64,000 nucleotides of DNA from Pseudomonadota bacterium (GCA_023404095.1 JAEYDD010000072.1:487944-551943); one strand, 5' to 3'. Shown: positions 54,120-63,180, numbered from the stretch's first letter. The notes: generated by a model from the sequence alone, not told the origin. Numbers and translations: made by a program.

Positions 54120-54323
54120 TCACTTCTCGTCGACGACGCGAACGAGGTGCTGGACGGCACGGATCATGCCACGAACGGAAGGCGTATCTTCCAGCGTGCT
54201 GACCCGGTGCATCTTGTTGAGACCGAGGCCGATCAGCGTCTGGCGCTGAATGGCCGGGCGGCGGATCGGCGAACCGATCTGCTCGACGGAGACCGTCTTC
54301 TTTGCAGCTTCTTTCTTAGCCAT
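54120..54323 (-). CDS. rpmD: 50S ribosomal protein L30
   Basis: 67 residues with QIGSPIRRPAIQRQTLIGLG and LNKMHRVSTLEDTPSVRGMI, complete L30. Confidence 0.96.
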   Translation of the reverse strand: MAKKEAAKKTVSVEQIGSPIRRPAIQRQTLIGLGLNKMHRVSTLEDTPSVRGMIRAVQHLVRVVDEK

Positions 54324-54336
54324 TGGTCAAGCTCCC

Positions 54337-54906
54337 TTATTCTTCGGAAGCGACGCCGGCGGAAGCGCGGCGGGCCTGCAGCGTTGCATACTTCAGGCCA
54401 CGCTGTGCAGCGATGTCCTTCGGATGCATCTGGCTCTTCAGCGCGTCAAACGTCGCACGGATCATGTTGTAGGGGTTCGACGAACCGGTCGACTTGGCGA
54501 CGACATCGTGGATGCCGAGCGTTTCGAAGACGGCACGCATCGGGCCACCGGCGATGATACCGGTACCGGCCTTGGCCGAACGCAGGAGAACCTTGCCGGC
54601 GCCGTGGCGACCCTGCACATCGTGGTGCAGCGTGCGGCCCGAACGCAGGGGAACGAAGATCAGTTCGCGCTTGGCAGCTTCGGTAGCCTTGCGGATCGCT
54701 TCCGGAACTTCACGGGCCTTGCCGTGACCGAAGCCAACGCGGCCCTTCTGGTCACCAACGACGACGAGGGCTGCAAAGCCGAAACGACGGCCGCCCTTCA
54801 CCACCTTGGCGACGCGGTTGATTGCTACGAGCTTGTCGACAAATTCGCTGTCGCGCTCTTCACGGTTCTGGCGATCCTCGCGAGAACCCCTTCTTTCTTG
54901 TGCCAT
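54337..54906 (-). CDS. rpsE: 30S ribosomal protein S5
   Basis: 189 residues with VVKGGRRFGFAALVVVGD and GSSNPYNMIRATFDALK. A 124-bp spacer with a hairpin separates it from rplR. Confidence 0.98.
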   Translation of the reverse strand: MAQERRGSREDRQNREERDSEFVDKLVAINRVAKVVKGGRRFGFAALVVVGDQKGRVGFGHGKAREVPEAIRKATEAAKRELIFVPLRSGRTLHHDVQGRHGAGKVLLRSAKAGTGIIAGGPMRAVFETLGIHDVVAKSTGSSNPYNMIRATFDALKSQMHPKDIAAQRGLKYATLQARRASAGVASEE

Positions 54907-55003
54907 TGTCCTTTTCCTTTTTCTTTTCCGGGTGCAATCGGCAGATTGACAAAAGTCGCCTGCCCTTTCTTGGGCAAGCGACCGGTACCCACTGACCGAA
55001 TGT

Positions 55004-55022
55004 GGCGGGCCTGAAGCCCGCC
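55004..55022 (-). other. intercistronic hairpin rplR-rpsE
   Basis: Perfect 7-bp stem GGCGGGC / GCCCGCC with a 5-nt loop, 8 bp after the rplR stop, no T-run. Probably an RNA-stabilising or processing hairpin. Confidence 0.45.
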
Positions 55023-55030
55023 AGCATCGA

Positions 55031-55393
55031 TCAGAAGCTCAGGCCACCTTCACGGGCAGCTTCGGCAAGAGCCTTGATGCGGCCGTGATAGATGAAGGCG
55101 CCGCGGTCGAATACCACTTCCTTGACGCCTGCCTTGGTGGCGCGCTCAGCAATGAGCTTGCCGACGGCAGCAGCTGCCGCCGTGTCGGCGCCCGTCTTCA
55201 AAGACGAGCGCAGATCGGTGTCGAGCGTGGAGGCGGACGCAAGCGTCTTGCCGGCCACGTCGTCGATGACCTGTACGTAGATGTTCTTCGACGAGCGATG
55301 AACCGACAGGCGCGGACGGCCGTTGGCGACCGCCTTGATGGAACGGCGCACGCGGTTGGCGCGGCGCACGAGAGCTTCTTTCCTGCTAGCCAT
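55031..55393 (-). CDS. rplR: 50S ribosomal protein L18
   Basis: 120 residues with RRANRVRRSIKAVANGRPRL and the C-terminal FDRGAFIYHGRIKALAEAAR, complete L18. Confidence 0.97.
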   Translation of the reverse strand: MASRKEALVRRANRVRRSIKAVANGRPRLSVHRSSKNIYVQVIDDVAGKTLASASTLDTDLRSSLKTGADTAAAAAVGKLIAERATKAGVKEVVFDRGAFIYHGRIKALAEAAREGGLSF

Positions 55394-55405
55394 TTCGCGT
55401 GATCC

Positions 55406-55939
55406 TTACTTCTTCTTGCCTTCTTTGCGGACAATCCGCTCTTCGGCATACTTGACGCCCTTGCCCTTGTAGGGCTCGGGGCCACGGTATTCGCGGATCT
55501 CCGCAGCGACCTGGCCGACCTGCTGCTTGTTGATGCCGCTGACGATGATTTCCGTCGGCTTCGGAACAGCGATGCTGATACCGACCGGCGGCTCATAGAC
55601 CACGTCATGGCTGAAGCCGAGTGCCAGCTGCAGGTTCTTGCCCTGGAGCGAGGCGCGGTAACCGACGCCGTTGATTTCGAGCTTGCGCTCGTAACCGTCC
55701 TTGACGCCCTTGAAGATGTTCTCGACCATCGTGCGGGACATGCCCCACTTGGAGCGAGCATCCTTGCTAGCGTTGATCGGCTGAACGACAACGGCGTTGT
55801 CTTCCAGCTTTACCGAAACTTCGTCATTGGCGACGAAGAACAGTTCGCCCTTGGGGCCCTTCGCGGTGACCTTCTGACCATCAACGGTCGCGGTGACACC
55901 AGCGGGAACCGGAACGGGCTTCTTACCGATACGAGACAT
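55406..55939 (-). CDS. rplF: 50S ribosomal protein L6
   Basis: 177 residues starting MSRIGKKPVPVPAGV, C-terminal EPYKGKGVKYAEERIVRKEG, complete L6. Confidence 0.98.
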   Translation of the reverse strand: MSRIGKKPVPVPAGVTATVDGQKVTAKGPKGELFFVANDEVSVKLEDNAVVVQPINASKDARSKWGMSRTMVENIFKGVKDGYERKLEINGVGYRASLQGKNLQLALGFSHDVVYEPPVGISIAVPKPTEIIVSGINKQQVGQVAAEIREYRGPEPYKGKGVKYAEERIVRKEGKKK

Positions 55940-55981
55940 TGTTTTATCCTGTCTGTTCGTTATGGAGATCCCTGCCCTGCC

Positions 55982-56380
55982 TTAGAAGACAGAGCAAAGA
56001 ATCTCGCCACCAACGTTCTGTTCGCGTGCCTGGTGATCGGCCATCACGCCCTTCGGGGTCGAAAGGATGGTGATGCCGAGGCCGTTCGCGACCTGCGGAA
56101 TGGACTTTACCGAGACATAGACCCGGCGGCCCGGCTTGGAGACGCGGTCGATCTTGCGGATCACGGACGCGCCTTCGTAGTACTTGAGTTCGATGTTCAG
56201 CTCAGCCTTGCCGTTGTCGAATTCGACCTCGGAATATCCGCGGATGTAGCCTTCAGCCTGAAGGACGTCCAGAACGCGGGCGCGCAGCTTGGAAGCCGGC
56301 GTGGAAACGCTGGACTTACGGCGTGCGGCGCCGTTGCGGATGCGGGTGAGCATATCGCCCAAAGGATCAGTCATTGCCAT
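55982..56380 (-). CDS. rpsH: 30S ribosomal protein S8
   Basis: 132 residues starting MAMTDPLGDMLTRIRNG, C-terminal STPKGVMADHQAREQNVGGE, complete S8. Confidence 0.98.
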   Translation of the reverse strand: MAMTDPLGDMLTRIRNGAARRKSSVSTPASKLRARVLDVLQAEGYIRGYSEVEFDNGKAELNIELKYYEGASVIRKIDRVSKPGRRVYVSVKSIPQVANGLGITILSTPKGVMADHQAREQNVGGEILCSVF

Positions 56381-56392
56381 GTACCCGTCTCC

Positions 56393-56698
56393 TTACCAGC
56401 TCGACTTGACGATGCCCGGCACCTTGCCGAGATTGCCCAGTTCGCGAAGCGCGATACGCGACATCTTGAGTTTGCGATAGAATGCGCGCGGACGGCCCGT
56501 CACTTCGCAACGGTTGCGAATGCGGGTCTTGGAGCCATTGCGCGGCAGCGCGGCAAGCTTCAGGGTGGCCTTGAACCGGTCTTCGATCGGCAAAGACTGG
56601 TTCTGGATGATCGCCTTCAGGGCCGCACGCTTAGCGGCATGATTGGCAACCAGTTTGCGGCGGCGCTTGTTCTTTTCGACTGCGCTCGTTTTCGCCAT
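56393..56698 (-). CDS. rpsN: 30S ribosomal protein S14 (zinc-independent)
   Basis: 101 residues, the longer form without zinc-ribbon cysteines, with SKTRIRNRCEVTGRPRAFY and a normal C-terminus KVPGIVKSSW. Confidence 0.97.
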   Translation of the reverse strand: MAKTSAVEKNKRRRKLVANHAAKRAALKAIIQNQSLPIEDRFKATLKLAALPRNGSKTRIRNRCEVTGRPRAFYRKLKMSRIALRELGNLGKVPGIVKSSW

Positions 56699-56732
56699 AA
56701 CAGTTATCCTTCTTTACGCTTGTCGTTACGGA

Positions 56733-57290
56733 TTACTGGCGGAACGGGAAGTTGAGCTCTTTCAGGAGAGCGCGAGCTTCGTCGTCCGTCTTGGCCGTCG
56801 TGCAAACGATGATGTCCATGCCCCACATCTGATCAACCTTGTCGTAGTTGATTTCAGGGAACACAATGTGCTCCTTGATACCCATGGCGAAGTTGCCACG
56901 GCCATCGAAGGACTTCGGGTTCAGACCACGGAAGTCGCGCACGCGGGGCAGCGCGATGTTCACGAGGCGATCCAGAAATTCGTACATGCGAACGCCGCGA
57001 AGGGTAACCTTGGCGCCGATCGGCATGCCTTCGCGGAGCTTGAAGCCCGCGATGGAGTTGCGGGCGCGGGTGATGACCGGCTTCTGGCCGGCAATCGCTG
57101 CCAGGTCGGCCGCAGCGACCGAAGGCTTCTTCGAGTCGCCCGTCGACTCGCCGACGCCCATGTTGATGACGATTTTGTCCAGGCGCGGGATCTGCATCTC
57201 GTTGGCGTAGGAGAACTGCTCCTTCAGCGCCGCGCGGATGCGCTCGACGTAATCCTTCTTGAGCCGCGGCTCATACTTGGTGTCAGCCAT
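56733..57290 (-). CDS. rplE: 50S ribosomal protein L5
   Basis: 185 residues with MQIPRLDKIVINMGVGES and the C-terminal MDIIVCTTAKTDDEARALL. Its start overlaps the rplX stop by 8 bp. Confidence 0.98.
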   Translation of the reverse strand: MADTKYEPRLKKDYVERIRAALKEQFSYANEMQIPRLDKIVINMGVGESTGDSKKPSVAAADLAAIAGQKPVITRARNSIAGFKLREGMPIGAKVTLRGVRMYEFLDRLVNIALPRVRDFRGLNPKSFDGRGNFAMGIKEHIVFPEINYDKVDQMWGMDIIVCTTAKTDDEARALLKELNFPFRQ

Positions 57291-57594
57291 CGATCGACAC
57301 TCCCGAACGCTTTGCTACACGAACCTTCTTGTCGCCCTCGATCTTAAAACCGACGCGGGTCGGCTTGCCGTCCTTGGGGTCGGCGATCGCGATGTTCGAC
57401 AGGTGGATCGAAGCTTCCTTGCTGATGATGCCGGCTTCCTGCGACTGGGTCTGGCGCTGGTGGCGCTTGACCACGTTGACGCCACGCACGATCGCGCGAT
57501 CTTCCTTCGGCATGACCTGAACGACTTCACCGGTACGGCCCTTGTCCTTACCGGTCAAAACGACGACCTTGTCGCCTTTGCGAATCTTCTGCAT
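57283..57594 (-). CDS. rplX: 50S ribosomal protein L24
   Basis: 103 residues from MQKIRKGDKVVVLTGKDKG. The second ATG (57594) is chosen because GGGAG is 8 nt upstream; the ATG 6 bp earlier is too close to it. KOW motif present near the N-terminus. Confidence 0.95.
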   Translation of the reverse strand: MQKIRKGDKVVVLTGKDKGRTGEVVQVMPKEDRAIVRGVNVVKRHQRQTQSQEAGIISKEASIHLSNIAIADPKDGKPTRVGFKIEGDKKVRVAKRSGVSIDG

Positions 57595-57607
57595 TGCCAT
57601 CGCTCCC

Positions 57608-57976
57608 TTAGAGTACTTCCGGAGCCAGCGAGATGATCTTCATGTGGTTCTTGGCGCGCAGCTCGCGCGGAACCGGTCCGAAGATACGGGTGCCGATGGG
57701 CTCTTTCTTGTTGTCGATCAGGACGGCTGCGTTGTTGTCAAAACGAATGACGCTGCCATCTGCGCGGCGGATGTCCTTGGCGGTCCGAACGACCACCGCC
57801 TTCATCACGTCGCCCTTCTTCACGCGGCCGCGCGGAATAGCTTCCTTGATCGAGACGACGATGATGTCGCCGACAGAAGCGTACTTGCGCTTGGAGCCGC
57901 CCAGCACCTTGATGCACATGACACGACGTGCGCCGGAATTATCCGCGACGTCGAGGTTAGTCTGCATCTGAATCAT
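57608..57976 (-). CDS. rplN: 50S ribosomal protein L14
   Basis: 122 residues starting MIQMQTNLDVADNSGARRV, complete L14. A 247-bp spacer with two hairpins separates it from rpsQ. Confidence 0.98.
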   Translation of the reverse strand: MIQMQTNLDVADNSGARRVMCIKVLGGSKRKYASVGDIIVVSIKEAIPRGRVKKGDVMKAVVVRTAKDIRRADGSVIRFDNNAAVLIDNKKEPIGTRIFGPVPRELRAKNHMKIISLAPEVL

Positions 57977-58140
57977 GTCAGGTCGCCTTCTTGTTGTAAC
58001 CGGACCGGTTGGGCACGGAAGCCCCCTGTTCCAGCTTATGAGAATCTATGTTTTTCGCGCGGGATGGGTCTTGCCAAGGTGGTTTCCTCGTCGGTTCCGC
58101 CTGGCGAAACCCTGGGACCTTCCCTGCGCTCAAAGCAAAA

Positions 58141-58162
58141 GAACGCCCGATTCCGAGCGTCC
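58141..58162 (-). terminator. terminator-like hairpin between rpsQ and rplN
   Basis: On the minus strand GGACGCTCGG / TCGGGCGTTC pairs along 10 positions using three G-T pairs, then TTTTGCTTTG. The very short loop means the inner pairs may open. It could attenuate transcription inside the S10/spc block. Confidence 0.5.
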
Positions 58163-58183
58163 TTGCGCTGCTTCATACAGGAT

Positions 58184-58212
58184 TTCGCGCAAAGGGCAAC
58201 CCCTTGCGCGAA
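58184..58212 (-). other. 13-bp hairpin just after rpsQ
   Basis: On the minus strand a stem beginning TTCGCGCAAGGGG pairs with CCCTTTGCGCGAA (one G-T pair), loop TTG, 11 bp after the rpsQ stop. No T-run follows. The pairing is better on the minus strand than on the plus, consistent with a transcribed RNA structure. Confidence 0.6.
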
Positions 58213-58223
58213 AAGTGCATAAA

Positions 58224-58460
58224 TTAAGCCTGGGCGGAAACGACCGTCCAGCGCTTGTCCTTCGAAATCGGGGCGCATTCCTGGATGGAAACGACGTCGC
58301 CGATCTTGTACTGGTTGGCCTCGTCATGCGCCTTGTACTTCTTCGAGCGACGAACGGTCTTCTGAAGAAGCGGGTGTGCAAAGCGGCGTTCGACGCGAAC
58401 GACAACAGTCTTGTCGTTCTTGTCGCTGACTACGGTGCCCTGCAGAATGCGTTTCGGCAT
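58224..58460 (-). CDS. rpsQ: 30S ribosomal protein S17
   Basis: 78 residues starting MPKRILQGTVVSDKNDKTVV, complete S17. Confidence 0.97.
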   Translation of the reverse strand: MPKRILQGTVVSDKNDKTVVVRVERRFAHPLLQKTVRRSKKYKAHDEANQYKIGDVVSIQECAPISKDKRWTVVSAQA

Positions 58461-58472
58461 TTTTCTTGGTCC

Positions 58473-58673
58473 TTAGGCCTTGGCTTCTGCCGCCTTCTGG
58501 CGGGCAATGGTTTTCACGCGGGCGATGTCCTTGCGGACTTCGTTGATACGCGAGGACTTTTCGAGCTGGCCGGTCGCCTTCTGGAAGCGCAGGTTGAACT
58601 GCTCTTTCTTCAGCTTTGCGAGCTCGTCATTAAGCTGGTCGGCGCTCAGTGCGCGAACATCTACGGCTTTCAT
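58473..58673 (-). CDS. rpmC: 50S ribosomal protein L29
   Basis: 66 residues with LSADQLNDELAKLKKEQFNL, complete L29. Confidence 0.97.
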   Translation of the reverse strand: MKAVDVRALSADQLNDELAKLKKEQFNLRFQKATGQLEKSSRINEVRKDIARVKTIARQKAAEAKA

Positions 58674-58683
58674 GGCTCAATCC

Positions 58684-59097
58684 TTACTCTGCAATGCGCT
58701 GAACGAAGCGCGTCTTGACCGAGAGCTTGGCCGAACCCAGACGAAGAGCTTCGCGAGCGATCTCTTCGCTGACGCCGTCGATCTCGAACATCATACGGCC
58801 GGGCTTCACCTTGGCTGCCCAGTATTCCACCGAACCCTTGCCCTTACCCATGCGGACTTCGGTCGGCTTTGCGGTTACCGGGGTGTCCGGGAACACGCGG
58901 ATCCAGACGCGACCCGCACGCTTCATGTAGCGGGTGATCGCGCGGCGGGCCGCCTCGATCTCGCGTGCGTTGACGCGGTTTGGTTCCTGAGCCTTCAAGC
59001 CGAACTCGCCGAACGCGAGATCCGAGCCGCCCTTGGCGACGCCCTTGATGCGGCCCTTGAACTGCTTGCGGTACTTAGTACGCTTTGGCTGCAACAT
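58684..59097 (-). CDS. rplP: 50S ribosomal protein L16
   Basis: 137 residues starting MLQPKRTKYRKQFKGRIKG, with VWIRVFPDTPVTAKPTEVRM, complete L16. Confidence 0.98.
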   Translation of the reverse strand: MLQPKRTKYRKQFKGRIKGVAKGGSDLAFGEFGLKAQEPNRVNAREIEAARRAITRYMKRAGRVWIRVFPDTPVTAKPTEVRMGKGKGSVEYWAAKVKPGRMMFEIDGVSEEIAREALRLGSAKLSVKTRFVQRIAE

Positions 59098-59131
59098 TTT
59101 TCTATTCTCCGATCTGCTCGCCTAAAGCGAA

Positions 59132-59848
59132 TTAAGCGTTTTCACGGCGACGGCGTTCGCCCTGGCCTGCGCCCTGGGCATCACCTTCGGTCGCGCGGCG
59201 CTCGGAGGCCATCGGATCGTGCTCAAGGATTTCGCCCTTGAAGATCCAGACCTTGATGCCGCAAATGCCGAAAGCGGTTTCCGCTTCTGCCGTACCATAG
59301 TCGATGTCCGCACGCAGCGTGTGCAGCGGAACGCGGCCTTCACGGTACCATTCGGTACGCGCGATTTCCGCGCCACCCAGACGGCCGGCGCAGGTGATCT
59401 TGATGCCTTCGGCGCCAAGACGCATGGCCGACTGAACAGCACGCTTCATCGCACGGCGGAAAGCCACGCGGCGCTCGAGCTGCTGGGCGATCGACTGGGC
59501 AACCAGCGTCGCGTCGGTTTCGGGCTTGCGCACTTCGACGATGTTGAGGTGCGTTTCCGAATTGGTCATCTCGGAGAGCTTCTTGCGCAGCTTCTCGATA
59601 TCCGCACCCTTCTTGCCGATGATCAGACCCGGGCGAGCCGAGTGGATCGTGACGCGGCACTTCTTGTGCGGGCGCTCGATGACGACCTTGGAGATGCCGG
59701 CCTGCTTCAGTTCAGCCATCAGATACTTGCGGATCTTCAGGTCTTCGTGAAGGAGCTGGCCGTATTCGGCGTTGTCGGCAAACCAGCGGCTATCCCAGGT
59801 ACGGTTGATGCCGAGGCGGAAGCCGATCGGATTGATTTTCTGACCCAT
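59132..59848 (-). CDS. rpsC: 30S ribosomal protein S3
   Basis: 238 residues starting MGQKINPIGFRLGINRTWDS, with KH motif GLIIGKKGADIEKLRK. Its start overlaps the rplV stop by one base (TAATG), suggesting coupled translation. Confidence 0.98.
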   Translation of the reverse strand: MGQKINPIGFRLGINRTWDSRWFADNAEYGQLLHEDLKIRKYLMAELKQAGISKVVIERPHKKCRVTIHSARPGLIIGKKGADIEKLRKKLSEMTNSETHLNIVEVRKPETDATLVAQSIAQQLERRVAFRRAMKRAVQSAMRLGAEGIKITCAGRLGGAEIARTEWYREGRVPLHTLRADIDYGTAEAETAFGICGIKVWIFKGEILEHDPMASERRATEGDAQGAGQGERRRRENA

Positions 59849-60237
59849 TATGCGGCCTCCCCTTTGGCTTCGACTTCGCGGACGACGATCGTCAGGTGCG
59901 CGAAGGGCTTCTCGATGCGCGATGCGCGACCGCGGCCACGGGCGTGGAAACGCTTCATGACGATCGACTTGCCAACGAAAGCCTCAGCGACGACGAGCGA
60001 GTCGACGTCGAGATCGTGGTTGTTTTCGGCGTTTGCGATTGCCGATTCCAGCGTCTTCCTGACGGTGCCGGCAATGCGCTTGCGGGAGAATTCGAGTTCG
60101 GCCAGAGCGCGGTCGACCTTCTTGCCGCGGATCATCGCGGCAACCAGGTTGAGCTTCTGGGGGCTGACGCGGATCGTGCGCGCAACTGCTTGCGCCTCGT
60201 TATCCTTCAGCCGACGTTCGGCTTTTGCCTTGCCCAT
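59848..60237 (-). CDS. rplV: 50S ribosomal protein L22
   Basis: 129 residues with AVARTIRVSPQKLNLVAAMI and GRGRASRIEKPFAHLTIVV, complete L22. Confidence 0.98.
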   Translation of the reverse strand: MGKAKAERRLKDNEAQAVARTIRVSPQKLNLVAAMIRGKKVDRALAELEFSRKRIAGTVRKTLESAIANAENNHDLDVDSLVVAEAFVGKSIVMKRFHARGRGRASRIEKPFAHLTIVVREVEAKGEAA

Positions 60238-60239
60238 CG

Positions 60240-60518
60240 TTACTTCCTCTTCGCCTTCTTGTCCGCACCGTGACCGTAGTAGGTCCGGGTCGGAGAGAAT
60301 TCACCGAACTTGTGTCCGACCATGTCTTCGTTGACGCTGACCGGGACGTGCTTGCTACCGTTGTAGACGCCGAAAGTGAGACCGACGAACTGCAGCAGGA
60401 TCGTGGAGCGACGGCTCCAGATCTTGATCACTTCGTTGCGGCCGCCCTCGCGCACCTTCTCAGCCTTCTTGAGAAGATAGCCGTCAACAAACGGGCCTTT
60501 CCATACTGAACGAGCCAT
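60240..60518 (-). CDS. rpsS: 30S ribosomal protein S19
   Basis: 92 residues starting MARSVWKGPFVDGYLLKKAE, with KFGEFSPTRTYYGHG, complete S19. Confidence 0.98.
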   Translation of the reverse strand: MARSVWKGPFVDGYLLKKAEKVREGGRNEVIKIWSRRSTILLQFVGLTFGVYNGSKHVPVSVNEDMVGHKFGEFSPTRTYYGHGADKKAKRK

Positions 60519-60534
60519 TTCTGACTAACCTCTC

Positions 60535-61371
60535 TTACTTCTTCTTCAGGTGGCGCGAGCGCATGATGAACTTGTCGGTCGACTTGTTCGAACGGGTACG
60601 CTTGCCCTTGGTCGGCTTGCCCCACGGGGAAACCGGGTGACGGCCACCGGACGTGCGGCCTTCACCACCACCGTGCGGGTGGTCGACCGGGTTCATGACG
60701 ACACCGCGGTTATGCGGGGTCTTGCCGCGCCAGCGCGTACGACCAGCCTTGCCGTCGTTGATGTTGCCGTGATCCGGGTTGGATACGGCGCCGATCGAAG
60801 CAAGGCAGGAGCCGTGCACGAGACGCTGTTCGCCCGAGTTCAGCCGCAGGATCGCCATGCCCTGGTCGCGGCCGACGAGCTGGACGAAGGTGCCGGCCGA
60901 ACGGGCGATCTGGCCACCCTTGCCCGGCTTCATCTCGACGTTGTGAACGATCGAGCCGACCGGGATGTACTGCAGCGGCATGGTGTTGCCGGGCTTCACG
61001 TCGACGGCCTTTTCCGAAGCGATGACCTTGTCGCCGGCAGCGAGGCGCTGCGGAGCGAGGATGTAGGCCTGTTCGCCGTCGGCATAGTTCACGAGCGCGA
61101 TGAAGGCGGTACGGTTCGGGTCGTATTCCAGCCGCTCGACGGTGCCTTCGACGTCGAACTTGCGACGCTTGAAGTCAACCAGACGATAGGTGCGCTTATG
61201 ACCGCCGCCGATAAAGCGGGCCGTGATGCGACCGAGGTTGTTACGGCCACCGCTCTTGGAGAGACCTTCCGTCAGAGCCTTGACCGGCTTGCCCTTGTAG
61301 AGGCCCGAACGGTCGACGATGACGAGCTGGCGCTGGCTCGGAGTGGTCGGATTGAAACTTTTCAATGCCAT
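60535..61371 (-). CDS. rplB: 50S ribosomal protein L2
   Basis: 278 residues with GGGHKRTYRLVDFKR, the peptidyl-transferase-proximal VMNPVDHPHGGGEGR and the C-terminal RSNKSTDKFIMRSRH, complete L2. Confidence 0.98.
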   Translation of the reverse strand: MALKSFNPTTPSQRQLVIVDRSGLYKGKPVKALTEGLSKSGGRNNLGRITARFIGGGHKRTYRLVDFKRRKFDVEGTVERLEYDPNRTAFIALVNYADGEQAYILAPQRLAAGDKVIASEKAVDVKPGNTMPLQYIPVGSIVHNVEMKPGKGGQIARSAGTFVQLVGRDQGMAILRLNSGEQRLVHGSCLASIGAVSNPDHGNINDGKAGRTRWRGKTPHNRGVVMNPVDHPHGGGEGRTSGGRHPVSPWGKPTKGKRTRSNKSTDKFIMRSRHLKKK

Positions 61372-61402
61372 TTTCTTATGTCCTCTTTAGCCGACTGCCC
61401 GA

Positions 61403-61696
61403 TTAGAGCCCGGTGGAGACGTCGATGGACTGACCGTCAGCAAGCGTGACGATAGCCTTCTTGACATCTCCCTGCCGGCCGGAGAAGCCGCGGAAACGCT
61501 TGACCTTGCCCTTGCGGACCAGCGTGTTCACAGCCGTGACCTTGACGCCGAAGAGCGCTTCGACGGCAGCCTTGATCTCAGGCTTGGAAGCGGTCTTGGC
61601 AACGTTGAATACGACCTGGTTATGCTCGGATACCAGCGTCGACTTTTCGGTGATCGCCGGCGAGACGATCACATCGTAGTGGCGAAGATCCGTCAT
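61403..61696 (-). CDS. rplW: 50S ribosomal protein L23
   Basis: 97 residues starting MTDLRHYDVIVSPAITEKST, complete L23; its start overlaps the rplD stop by 4 bp. Confidence 0.97.
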   Translation of the reverse strand: MTDLRHYDVIVSPAITEKSTLVSEHNQVVFNVAKTASKPEIKAAVEALFGVKVTAVNTLVRKGKVKRFRGFSGRQGDVKKAIVTLADGQSIDVSTGL

Positions 61697-62313
61697 TTGA
61701 ACCGCTCCTCCAGAGCTTCGACTGCAGCCTTGGAAAGCACGAGCTTGCCGCGACGCAGGATGTCGTACACGTTGATGCCCTGGATCGGCAGAACGTCCAC
61801 GTTCGGGATGTTCTGGGCTGCGAGCTTGAAGTTGTTGTCGAGCTCAGCGCCGCCGATGAAGAGGGCGTTGGTCAGGCCGAGGCTGGCGAACGAGCCGGCC
61901 AGCGCCTTGGTCTTGGCTTCCTTGGCGACGAAATCATCAACGATGATGATGTCTTCCGCCTTCAGCTTGGCCGAGAGGGCGTGACGCAGGCCCAGGGCGC
62001 GAACCTTCTTGGGAAGGTCGTGAGCGTGGCTGCGAGCGACCGGGCCGTGTGCCTTGCCGCCGCCGCGGAACTGCGGAGCGCGAGCCGAATGGTGACGTGC
62101 GCGACCTGTGCCCTTCTGCTTGTACATCTTGGCGCCGGTGCGGGAAACTTCCGCGCGGCCCTTGGACTTGTGCGTGCCCTGCTGCTTCTTGGCGAGCTGC
62201 CAGCGAACGACGCGGGCAATAATGTCCTCGCGCGGCTCGAGGCCGAAGATCGCGTCGGAGAGGGAAACCTTGCCGGCGTCCTTCCCTTCGAGGGTCGTGA
62301 CTTTGAGATCCAT
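61693..62313 (-). CDS. rplD: 50S ribosomal protein L4
   Basis: 206 residues with SRTGAKMYKQKGTGRARHHS and the loop RSHAHDLPKKVRALG, complete L4. Confidence 0.98.
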   Translation of the reverse strand: MDLKVTTLEGKDAGKVSLSDAIFGLEPREDIIARVVRWQLAKKQQGTHKSKGRAEVSRTGAKMYKQKGTGRARHHSARAPQFRGGGKAHGPVARSHAHDLPKKVRALGLRHALSAKLKAEDIIIVDDFVAKEAKTKALAGSFASLGLTNALFIGGAELDNNFKLAAQNIPNVDVLPIQGINVYDILRRGKLVLSKAAVEALEERFK

Positions 62314-62325
62314 AACCAGGCTCCC

Positions 62326-63009
62326 TTACTTAGCTGCAGCGCGGACAGCGGCAGGACGCGGAGCGTCAGCCGGCGTGCCGGACTTGATGGCGTCGCGAAC
62401 GACGATCCAGGCGCCCTTGGAGCCCGGGACGGCGCCCTTGACGAGGATCAGACCGCGGTCCTCGTCGGTCGAAACGACCTCGAGGTTCTGGGTGGTGACG
62501 CGCGTCTGGCCCATGTGACCAGCCATGCGCTTGCCCTTCCAGACGCGACCCGGATCCTGGTTGGAGCCGGTCGAACCATGCGAACGGTGCGAGACGGATA
62601 CGCCGTGCGTGGCGCGCAGACCGCCGAAGTTGTGGCGCTTGATCGCGCCGGCAAAGCCCTTACCGATCGTCGTGCCCGTCACGTCGACCAGCTGGCCGGC
62701 GATGAAGTGGCTGGCGGAAAGTTCCGCGCCGATTTCGATCAGATTGTCTGCGGAAACGCGAAACTCGACGAGCTTGGCCTTCGGCTCGACGCTGGCGGCA
62801 GCAAACTGGCCACGGAGCGCCTTCGACGTATTCTTAACCTTCGAGCGGCCGGCACCCAGCTGAACTGCGGTGTAGCCGTTCTTGTCTTCCGTGCGATGAG
62901 CGACGACCTGGCAGCCGTCCAATCGCAAAACTGTTACGGGAACGTGCTCTCCTGCGTCGTTGTAGACGCGAGTCATTCCCACTTTCTGTGCAATCACACC
63001 TGAACGCAT
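62326..63009 (-). CDS. rplC: 50S ribosomal protein L3
   Basis: 227 residues starting MRSGVIAQKVGMTRVYND, with SHRSHGSTGSNQDPGRVWKG. A 171-bp structured leader separates it from rpsJ. Confidence 0.97.
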   Translation of the reverse strand: MRSGVIAQKVGMTRVYNDAGEHVPVTVLRLDGCQVVAHRTEDKNGYTAVQLGAGRSKVKNTSKALRGQFAAASVEPKAKLVEFRVSADNLIEIGAELSASHFIAGQLVDVTGTTIGKGFAGAIKRHNFGGLRATHGVSVSHRSHGSTGSNQDPGRVWKGKRMAGHMGQTRVTTQNLEVVSTDEDRGLILVKGAVPGSKGAWIVVRDAIKSGTPADAPRPAAVRAAAK

Positions 63010-63180
63010 GGTTCATTCCTCTTAGAAGTCCTGTGGGGGCAAGGCCCCTACACGCCTCTTGTTTAAGGATTCCACGGAGGCCATCCGACCTTCGGGTTTC
63101 CCGTTCCTAGAAGCCGTTGGCGTTACCGCCACGTACCTTCCTTGTTATTCGGCTTGCGCCGGACTTTCACAAAGTCCTGA
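63010..63180 (-). other. structured rpsJ-rplC spacer
   Basis: On the minus strand the RNA starts with a perfect 7-bp hairpin GGACTTT-GTG-AAAGTCC just after rpsJ and ends with GTGTAGGGGC...GCCCCCAC-type pairing before rplC. No gene. Possibly a ribosomal-protein autoregulatory leader. Confidence 0.4.
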
